NCBI RefSeq assembly: GCF_028623165.1
Contig: NZ_CP117772.1
Span: 186,001-250,000, forward strand
DNA: 64,000 bases
Direction: 5' to 3'
From: Nostoc sp. UHCC 0926
GTDB lineage: Bacteria > Cyanobacteriota > Cyanobacteriia > Cyanobacteriales > Nostocaceae
This document shows, in pieces, positions 1 to 9,700 of the stretch (positions are counted from its first letter, which is position 1; each line of letters starts with the position of its first letter). The notes under the pieces were generated by a model. It searched no databases and was not told the DNA's origin. It was given only the letters and a program-made list of their open reading frames with translations. The position numbers were made by a program, and so were the translations under genes.

Positions 1-3000
1 AACAAGAAGCTGTCCTCGTCAAAAAAGCTAGCTATTAGTCACGGGGAACCACTGCAATACTTTGAAGACGCCCCTAAAACTTTAAGAGAATTACTACAAC
101 GAACTGCTCAACATTCAAGTCAAGGTATTATTTACATTCAGTCTGATGGTAGTGAAAAAGTTCAATCTTATGGAGAATTGTGGCAAGATGCTCAACGGAT
201 TTTAGCTGGATTCAGAAAGTTAGGACTCAAGCCGCAAGATAAAGTAATTTTTCAACTAGAGGACAACCAAGATTTTCTCTGTGCATTTTGGGGCTGTGTG
301 CTTGGAGGCTTTGTTCCAGTGCCAATATCCATCGCCCCGACATACGAACTAGCTAATAGTATCGCCAGCAAACTTCAAAACACTTGGCAGATGCTGGGGA
401 AACCCCTTGTACTAACCAACGCTTCTTTAGCTTCCAATATTGATGACTTATCAAAGTTTCTGAATTTAGAAAACTTTCAAGTTGCAACTATTGAGAAGTT
501 GCGCGAGTGCGAAGCGGATTTCAACTTGCATCAAAGTCAGCCAGAGGATTTAGCGATTTTGTTTTTGACTTCTGGCAGCACTGGTATACCCAAGTGTGTG
601 ATGCTAAATCATCGCAATTTATTGAGTATGACGGGTGGCTTAGTTTTGATGGGCAATTTTTCCAATCAGGAAAGCATTTTAAATTGGATGCCTCTGGATC
701 ATGTGGGTGCGCTAGTTTCCTTGAGCATTATGGCTGTTGACTTAGGTTGTCAGCAAATCCATGTACCCACTAACTTGATTGTGCAAAATCCACTGTTATG
801 GCTAGATTTGATTGATAAACATCAAGCTACGATTAGTTGGGCACCTAATTTTGCCTTTTCGTTAATCTGCGATCGCGCCATCGAGATTAACCAAAAACAT
901 TGGGATTTATCGTCGATGCGTTTTATCATCAACGCTGGAGAACCCATTGTCACTAAGATAGCCAGGAGTTTTTTAAGGCTGCTTCGCCGTTATGGTTTAC
1001 CAACGAATGCGATTCATCCAGCCTTTGGGATGAGCGAAACTTCTTCTGGTATTACTTACTCTGATAGCTTTTCTCTAGAAACTTCATCAGATGACGGTTT
1101 ATTTGTAGAACTAGGGTTTCCAATTGCTGGCGCTTCACTGCGGATTGTTGATGAAAATGAACAGATAGTCACAGAAAAGACGATTGGTCGTTTACAGGTA
1201 AAAGGTGCATCTGTTACTAGTGGTTACTATCAGAATCTACAGGCAAACCAAGAAGTTTTTACTGCCGATTATTGGTTTAATACAGGGGATTTAGGATTTC
1301 TTGATCAAAGGTGTTTAACTATTACTGGAAGGCAGAAAGATGTAATTATCATCAATGGACTCAACTACTACTGTCATGAAATCGAAGCCGCTATTGAAGA
1401 AGTTAAAGGAGTAGAAGTTTCTTATACAGCTGCCTGTGCAGTGAAACAACCAGGAATCAATACTGATAAACTAGCTATCTTTTTCAATACTTACCTTGAT
1501 GATGCCAGCTTAGTAGCTCTGCTTAAAGAAATTCGCACATCTGTTGTCAACAAGGTGGGAATAAACCTAGATTATCTAATTCCAGTAAATCCAGAAATTA
1601 TTCCTAAAACTGCTATTGGCAAAATCCAGCGATCGCAACTGAGTCAACGCTTCAATACAGGTGAATTTCAATCTATTATTAAACGAATTGATATATTACT
1701 GGGTAACGCCAATACTATTCCTGACTGGTTTTACCGTCAAGTATGGCAGCCCAAAAATCCCATTACTTTTAATTCTTTTTTAACTGTTATTAATTCCACT
1801 CTAGTATTTCTAGATTCATTCGGCTTAGGAGCATATTTATGTCAGATATTATCAGAGCATAACCTGCCATATATAACTGTTGCACCTGGAGAAGATTTTC
1901 GTAAAATTAATCACTCAAGCTACACAATCACTCCAGGACAATCCAAGGACTACCAACTATTACTCCAATCCTTGGCGGCAGATAACATAATCATCGGACA
2001 AATACTTCACCTATGGACTTATGACCGATATAGCGGCGAAGTCAAAACCTTGGATGCTCTCGAACAAACACAAGAAAATGGAATTTTTAGTCTATTATTT
2101 CTGGTTCAAGCTTTAGCCAAAGTTCAAGGTTTTGACCATTCGGTGCAATTATCATTTATTTCCAGTCATATCCAGTCCATTTCCTCTTCTGACCCAATAG
2201 CTTACGAGAAATCAGCAGTATTAGGGTTGCTGAAAACCATTCCTCAAGAATTACCTTGGTTGAACTGTTGTCACATTGATTTGCCTTTCACTGAAGTTGA
2301 AACAAATGGTGCTTATATCTTACAAGAGATGCAAGTTTCCTCAAAAGAACGAGAGGTAGCATATAGGAATGGGCAACGTTTAGTTCCTTGCCTAGAAAAA
2401 GTTGATTGGACTAATAAACCTAAATCTCCAGTCAGCTTCAAGCGAGGAGGAACTTATCTAATTACCGGAGGACTCGGTGGTATAGGTATTGAAATTGCGC
2501 GGTATTTGCTGAAACATTACCAAGCTCGGTTACTGTTGGTTGGCAAAACTCCTCTACCAGACAAAAGTACTTGGAAGGCTAATCAAGAGAAAACAGACAC
2601 TATTGCACAACGCCTGAAAGCTTATCAAGAACTAGAACGGCTTGGAGGAGAAGTAATTTACGAAGCTGTTGATATCTGTGAATTGAAACAATTGCAGATA
2701 ATAGTTGAAAAAGCTAAATCTCAGTGGGGTAAGAATCTGGATGGGATACTTCATTTAGCCGGCACTTTCCACGAGCAGCTTGTACTTGAAGAAACTCAGG
2801 ATAACTTAGCAGCATTGCTGCGTCCTAAGATATTGGGTGCTTGGATATTGCATCAATTGGTGAAAGACAATAAGGGCAGCATTTTTATTAACTTTTCTTC
2901 AGCACACGGTTTTTTTGGCAGCACTGCTGTCGGGGCTTATGCTGCTGCCAATAGTTTTCTCGATCACTTTTCTTATTACCAAAATTCCCAGAGTGAATTA

Positions 3001-3717
3001 GCAAGCTATTGTTTTGCTTGGAGTATGTGGGATGAGACAGGGATGAGTCAAGGATATCAGATGAAGAATTTGATCCGTGCCAAAGGTTTTTATGTGATGT
3101 CTTCTTCTCAAGCAATATCTTCAATGCTTGCCAGCTTACAACATCAACAAACGCATCTATTGATAGGTTTGGATGGCAGCAACCAAAACATTCAACGTTG
3201 GCAGTCGTCAGCTTTTAATTTGCAGAAGTTAACTGCTTATTTCACTGCCAGTAGTAACGAGGTTGTTCAATTACCAGACTTGCAAGGGCAAAACCGCTTT
3301 GGAACTTCTTGCACCTGCAACCTAGTACAACTGCCCCAAATGCCTTATCTCGAAAACGGTGAAATTGATCGCGCCAGCCTCATTCAAAAAATTAACACTC
3401 AGGAAATTAGGGAGCGGATAGAACCACGCAACGAGATAGAGCTAAAAATTGCTCAATGTTGGCAGCAAGTGCTGAAATTACCACCTTTAAGCATTAACGA
3501 CAACTTTTTTGAGTTGGGGGGCAATTCTCTCTTAGCTGGCCAAGTAATTTCTCGGTTACGCGAAGATTTCTCTCTAGAGTTGTCTCTACAGCGTTTGTTT
3601 AAAGCGCCTACGATCGCCAGTTTAGCCCAAAGTATTGAGGCGATTATAAGGGTAACTCACGATAAGAGTGGATCTATTGAGGCGATCGCAGAAGAATACG
3701 AGGAAGTAAGGATATGA
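1..3717 (+). CDS. NRPS loading subunit A-KR-PCP, AerA-like (5' partial)
   Basis: The frame is open back to base 1, so the true start lies upstream; 1238 residues are visible. An ANL-type adenylating domain comes first (A3 core SGSTGIPK near residue 190, GMSETSSG near 343, GRQKDVIIINGLNYY near 443, A10 lysine in KTAIGKIQ near 537). A ketoreductase follows (nucleotide-binding GGLGGIG near 823, catalytic Ser in SSAHG and Tyr in GAYAAAN), then a carrier domain with LGGNSL and Ser1176. A-KR-PCP is the layout of AerA-type loading modules, which activate an arylpyruvate-like alpha-keto acid and reduce it to the hydroxy acid. The A8 region resembles acyl-AMP ligases more than amino-acid A domains, so a fatty or aryl acid is also possible. 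The stop overlaps the next start (ATGA), which indicates coupled translation. Substrate is inferred; domain layout is seen. Confidence 0.9.
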   Translation, partial: NKKLSSSKKLAISHGEPLQYFEDAPKTLRELLQRTAQHSSQGIIYIQSDGSEKVQSYGELWQDAQRILAGFRKLGLKPQDKVIFQLEDNQDFLCAFWGCVLGGFVPVPISIAPTYELANSIASKLQNTWQMLGKPLVLTNASLASNIDDLSKFLNLENFQVATIEKLRECEADFNLHQSQPEDLAILFLTSGSTGIPKCVMLNHRNLLSMTGGLVLMGNFSNQESILNWMPLDHVGALVSLSIMAVDLGCQQIHVPTNLIVQNPLLWLDLIDKHQATISWAPNFAFSLICDRAIEINQKHWDLSSMRFIINAGEPIVTKIARSFLRLLRRYGLPTNAIHPAFGMSETSSGITYSDSFSLETSSDDGLFVELGFPIAGASLRIVDENEQIVTEKTIGRLQVKGASVTSGYYQNLQANQEVFTADYWFNTGDLGFLDQRCLTITGRQKDVIIINGLNYYCHEIEAAIEEVKGVEVSYTAACAVKQPGINTDKLAIFFNTYLDDASLVALLKEIRTSVVNKVGINLDYLIPVNPEIIPKTAIGKIQRSQLSQRFNTGEFQSIIKRIDILLGNANTIPDWFYRQVWQPKNPITFNSFLTVINSTLVFLDSFGLGAYLCQILSEHNLPYITVAPGEDFRKINHSSYTITPGQSKDYQLLLQSLAADNIIIGQILHLWTYDRYSGEVKTLDALEQTQENGIFSLLFLVQALAKVQGFDHSVQLSFISSHIQSISSSDPIAYEKSAVLGLLKTIPQELPWLNCCHIDLPFTEVETNGAYILQEMQVSSKEREVAYRNGQRLVPCLEKVDWTNKPKSPVSFKRGGTYLITGGLGGIGIEIARYLLKHYQARLLLVGKTPLPDKSTWKANQEKTDTIAQRLKAYQELERLGGEVIYEAVDICELKQLQIIVEKAKSQWGKNLDGILHLAGTFHEQLVLEETQDNLAALLRPKILGAWILHQLVKDNKGSIFINFSSAHGFFGSTAVGAYAAANSFLDHFSYYQNSQSELASYCFAWSMWDETGMSQGYQMKNLIRAKGFYVMSSSQAISSMLASLQHQQTHLLIGLDGSNQNIQRWQSSAFNLQKLTAYFTASSNEVVQLPDLQGQNRFGTSCTCNLVQLPQMPYLENGEIDRASLIQKINTQEIRERIEPRNEIELKIAQCWQQVLKLPPLSINDNFFELGGNSLLAGQVISRLREDFSLELSLQRLFKAPTIASLAQSIEAIIRVTHDKSGSIEAIAEEYEEVRI

Positions 3718-6700
3718 TCACAGAACAGTTTTTAGCTAACCTGCAAACAAAAGGCGTAAAAATCTGGATTGACGGAGATCAACTTGGCTGTCGCGCTCCT
3801 AAAGGAATAATGACAGCAGACATACAGCAGGAACTTAAAGAGCGAAAAACAGAAATCCTTGCTTTTCTTAAAGAAGCTCAAACAGCTACACAATCTAACT
3901 CTTTCCCCTTAGTGCCAGTTTCTAGGGATGAGGAGTTAGCTTTATCTTTTGCACAGCAGAGGATGTGGTTTCTTTATCAACTAGATAAGGAAAGCCCATT
4001 TTACAATGAAAGTTGCCAACTGCGGATTGTTGGAAAGCTCTCAGTGACGACCTTAGAACAGAGTATCAACGAAATTATCCGCCGTCATGAAGCCTTAAGA
4101 ACTAGCTTTGCTGTGAGAGAGGGCATCCCTTTTCAGACGATTGTGTCCACTGTCACCATAAATATACCTGTGATAGACTTGCAGGGTTTAGCAGAAGCCT
4201 CAGTGCAAGAAATAGTCACTCAGGAAGTTCGCAAACCCTTTGACTTGGATAGTATTCCTTTGTTGCGAGCCACTCTACTGCGCCAGGAAGTGGAATCTCA
4301 CTTGTTAATTTTGACCATGCATCACATCATTACCGATGGCTGGTCAATGGGAATATTCTTCAAAGAGTTAGAAGTCCTTTATCATGCTTTTACTAAAGGG
4401 CAACCAAATCCTTTACCAGAGTTAACGATACAATACGCTGATTTTGCTCTCTGGCAACGCAAATGGTTAACTAAAGAAGTTCAAGAAAAGCAACTTAAGT
4501 ACTGGAAACAACAGTTAGCTGACGCACCGCCCTTATTGGAGTTGCCAACAGATTATCCGCGGCCACCAGTCCAGACTTTCTCTGGTGCTACCAAAAAATT
4601 TCAAATCGAAGAACATTTAACCTCTCAATTAATAACTCTCAGCCAGAAGTCAGGTGTCACCTTATTTATGACTCTGCTGGCAGCTTTTGACATTCTACTC
4701 CATCGTTACAGTGGTCAAGATGATATTTGTATCGGTTCGCCTTTTGCTAACCGCGATCGCCAAGAAGTTGATTCACTAATCGGCTGTTTTGTCAACACTT
4801 TGGTGTTGCGTACTCAGATTGAAGATAATTCTAGTTTCTCTCAATTCCTCCAACAAGTTCGATCTGTTGTCTGGGATGCCCATGCACACCAAAATCTACC
4901 ATTTGAGCAAGTGGTAGAAGCACTACAGCCGGAACGTTCTCTTAGCTACAACCCCTTGTTTCAAGTAGTGTTTGTTTTGGAAAATTTCTCCCTCGATACT
5001 TTAGAGTTACCTGATATTAGTCTGACTCCAGAGATGGTAGAGCGGGGTACATCTCAGTTCGATTTGAGCCTCTCGATTTGGCAGACACAAAAGGGATTAA
5101 TTGGGTCGTGGGAATATAACAGTGATTTGTTTGAGGCGGATACAATCGCTAGGATGACAGGTCATTTCCAGACAATGCTCTCAGCAATTGCTGCTCATCC
5201 CGACCAAAGAATTGAAGAATTGCCTTTGCTAACTGAGCCAGAACGGCATCAGTTATTAATGGAATGGAATAATACCCAGGCGAATTATCCTCAGGATAAG
5301 TGTATCCATCAATTGTTTGAGGAACAGGTTGAACGCACCCCAGATGCAGTGGCGGTGGTGTTCGGCGATCAAAAACTAACTTACGAGCAGTTGAACAGTC
5401 AGGCTAACCAGTTGGCTCATTACTTGCAGTCTTTAGGTGTGAGAGCAGATGTGCTGGTTGGGTTGTGTGTAGAACGCTCACTCTCAATGATTGTAGGAAT
5501 TTTAGGCATTCTCAAAGCAGGTGGGGCTTATGTGCCACTTGACCCAGAGTATCCCCAAGAGCGTTTAAACTTTATGCTCGAAGATACTGGGCTATCAGTT
5601 GTCTTGACTCAAGAAAAACTAGTTGACAAACTAGGCGATCACTTCCGGCGCGGCTTTGCCGAACGCAAAGCTGATGTAATTTGCTTAGACTCAAACTGGG
5701 AGATCATCAATCAACAAACAAAACAGAACCCGACTACCAGCATCAAAGCTGATAACTTAGCTTATGTGATGTACACAAGCGGTTCTACAGGTCAACCCAA
5801 AGGAGTTGCTGTTGATCACCGAGCCGTGAACCGCTTGGTAATCAACACAAACTACATCGACATCAAACCAACAGATGTCATTGCACAAGCTTCAAATTAC
5901 GCTTTCGACGCTGCGACTTTCGAGATTTGGGGTGCGCTACTGCATGGGGCGCGGTTAGTAGGGGTGAGCAAAGAGTTGGCTCTTTCTCCACAAGATTTCG
6001 CTGCCTTTATGCGATCGCAAGGTATCAGCGTATTATTCTTGACAACTGCCTTGTTCAATCAAATTGCTCAGGAAGTCCCTTCTGCCTTCAATTCACTACG
6101 GCATCTTCTATTTGGCGGCGAAGCGGTTGATCCTAAATGGGTAAAAGAAGTACTGAAAAATGGTGCGCCACAACGACTACTTCATGTTTATGGGCCAACA
6201 GAGAATACCACATTTAGTTCCTGGTACTTAGTGCAGGAACTAAGCGAAGACGCTACAAATATTCCTATTGGTCGTGCGATCGCTAATACCCAAGTTTATA
6301 TATTAGATAAAAATCTCCAACCAGTACCTGTGGGTGTACCAGGAGAATTGCACATTGGTGGTGCTGGATTAGCACAAGGCTATCTCCATCGTCCTGAAAC
6401 TACCGCCGAAAAATTTATTGAAATTGAATTATTCGATCAAATTGAGCGAGTTTACAAAACTGGGGATTTAGTACGCTCTTTACCAGATGGCAATATTGAA
6501 TACATAGGACGCATTGACAATCAAGTAAAAATTCGGGGTTTCCGCATCGAATTGGGCGAAATCGAAACAGTTCTGAGCCAATATCCCCATGTGCAGGCAT
6601 CTTGTGCGATCGCCCGTGAGGACATTCCTGGAGACAAACGCTTAGTCGCTTACATTGTGCCTCAAAAAGAGCAGACACTTACAGTAAGCGAACTGCGTAG

Positions 6701-9700
6701 CTTTATGAAGTCAAAGTTACCAGAGTATATGGTGCCAAGTGCAATAGTGATCTTAGAAGGTCTACCGCTTACCTCCAACGGGAAACTAGACCGCCGCGCA
6801 CTGCCCGCACCTGATTTACACAGCCAATTATCGGACAAATATGTTGCCCCACGTAACCCAATCGAAGAAATTCTCTCAGGAATTTGGGCGCAAGTGCTAA
6901 AAGTAGAGCGAGTGGGCATACATGATAACTTCTTTGAATTAGGGGGACACTCGCTACTAGCGACCCAAATAATTTCTCGCATACCAGAAGCCTTTGGGAC
7001 TTCATTACCGTTGCGTTCTTTATTTAAATCACCAACAGTTGCTCAGTTAAGTGAAGTCATCGCATCTGAACTTCAAACTGGTTCGAGTCTAGTGCTTCCG
7101 GCAATTTTACCCGTTTCCACAAGACAAGATATACCTTTATCTTGGGCGCAGGAGCGCTTGTGGTTTCTCCATCATTTAGAAGGCGAGAGTGGTGCCTACA
7201 CAATACCTTTTGCTGTACGCCTAGAGGGGAATATCAATGTCAAAGCATTGTCAGGGGCAATTGAGGCGATCGTGGGGCGGCATGAAGTTCTGCGGACTCG
7301 CTTTGAGATTAAGGATGACAAGCCAGTACAAGTTATAGACCCTAATATAAACATAACGTTACCAGTGGTGGATCTACAAAATGTGGCAGACCCCTGGAAA
7401 CAAGTGGAGCAACTAGCAATAAAGGAAGCATACAAACCATTCGATCTGGCTAGAGATCCTATGTTGCGGGTCAAGATGTGGCAAGTTGCTCAACAGGAGT
7501 ATGTACTGCTATTAGTCATTCACCATATTGCTGCTGATGGTTGGTCAATAGGCGTTTTGATCCGCGAACTGTCTGCCCATTATCGAACCATTTCCACAGG
7601 TAGTTCTGTTGAATTACCAGAGTTATCTGTACAGTATGCCGACTTTACCGTTTGGCAGCGCCAATGGCTGATAAATCAGGTACTAGAGCGTCAGTTAAGC
7701 TACTGGAAGCAGGAGTTAGCGGGAGCGCCACCTTTGTTGGAATTGCCTACAGACCGCCCCCGCCCAGCTATCCAGACTTTTAAAGGAGGAATCGAGCGAT
7801 TTCAACTAGATGCTTCGCTGACTTCTGCGCTTAGACAGATTAGCCAAGAGTCAGGAAGCACTCTGTTTATGACACTGCTGGCGGCTTTTGTCGTGTTAAT
7901 GTCCCGCTACAGTGGACAAAAGGATCTTGTAGTTGGCTCTCCAATTGCTAATCGCAACCGGAAAGAAATTGAAGAGTTAATTGGATTTTTTGTCAACATC
8001 TTACCACTGAGGTTCGATTTATCAAGAGAACTGACCTTTGCAGATTTATTGACGCAGGTACGACAGGTAACTCAAAATGCCTACGAACATCAGGATTTGC
8101 CTTTCGAGATATTAGTCGAACAGTTGCAACCAGAGCGAAAATTGAATCGTAATCCACTGGTACAGGTGGTGTTTGTCCTCCAGAATGCCCCCTCCTCTGG
8201 TTGGGATCTGCCTGGCTTAAGCGTGGAGAAAATGCCTTGGGGTCTTGATGCAGCGCGGTTTGACCTGGAACTAAACTTTTGGGAAACTCGGTCAGGTCTT
8301 GAGGGCTATTGCTGTTACAGCAGCGATTTATTTGATGGGGCAACTATTGCCCGCATGATGCAGCATTTCCAGAATTTGCTAGAAGCGATATGCTTACAGC
8401 ACACTGGCGCGATCGCGGCAAATCCACAACAGCCAGTGGCTTTACTCCCCTTGCTCACACAGCAGGAGCGTCATCAACTGTTGATGGAATGGAACAATAT
8501 TCAGGTAAATTATCCCCAAGATAAATGTATTCATCAGTTGTTTGAGGAGCAGGTAAAGCGTACTCCAAATGCCGTGGCGGTAGTGTATGGAAATCAGCAA
8601 TTGACTTACCAGCAGTTGAATACTCGTGCAAATCAATTGGCGCATTACTTGCGCTCATTAGGTGTGGGAGCCGATGTACTGGTCGGGTTGTGTGTGGAGC
8701 GATCGCTCTCAATGGTGGTAGGACTACTTGGTATTCTTAAGGCGGGTGGTGCTTATGTACCTCTTGACCCAGAGTATCCCCAAGACCGCTTGAGCTTTAT
8801 GTTAGAAGATGCTCAAGTATCGGTACTTGTAACCCAACAGCAATTAGTAGAATCTCTGCCTAAACATCAAGCGCGTGTCGTTTGCTTAGATATCGATTGG
8901 GAAAAAATTGCTCAAAACAATGAGTCAAATCTGGAAAAAACTGCCACACCTGATAACCTAGCATACGTAATTTACACTTCTGGTTCCACAGGTAAGCCTA
9001 AAGGCGTTTTAGTCAATCACTCTAATGTAGCTCGTTTGTTTGCAGCAACAGACTCTTGGTATAACTTCAATCAAGATGATGTGTGGACAATGTTCCACTC
9101 TTATGCATTCGACTTCTCAGTATGGGAAATTTGGGGTGCTTTGCTGTATGGTGGACGACTGGTAGTAGTGCCGTACTTGGTGACGCGATCGCCCGAATCC
9201 TTTTATGAATTATTGTGTCAAGAAAAAGTCACAATTCTCAATCAAACCCCTTCAGCTTTCCGCCAGTTAATTCAAGCCGAACAGTCAATCGCAACAGCTG
9301 GCGACTTGAAATTACGCTTAGTAATTTTCGGTGGGGAAGCCTTAGAACTCAAGAGTTTGCAGCCTTGGTTTGAACGTCATGGCGACTCCTTGCCCCAATT
9401 AGTAAATATGTACGGGATTACAGAAACTACTGTACACGTCACTTACCGCCCATTGAGCAAAGCTGATTTAAATCACACAGCTAGTATCATTGGTCGCCCG
9501 ATATCTGACTTACAGGTGTATGTACTGGATGAACATAAACAGTTAGTACCGATTGGCGTTCCTGGTGAGATGTACATTGGTGGGGAAGGAGTGACACGCG
9601 GCTATCTCAATCGTCCTGAATTGACAGATGAACGCTTTATTTGTCATCCTTTTAGCAACAATCCCAAAGCGCGACTATACAAAACAGGAGACAAGGCGCG

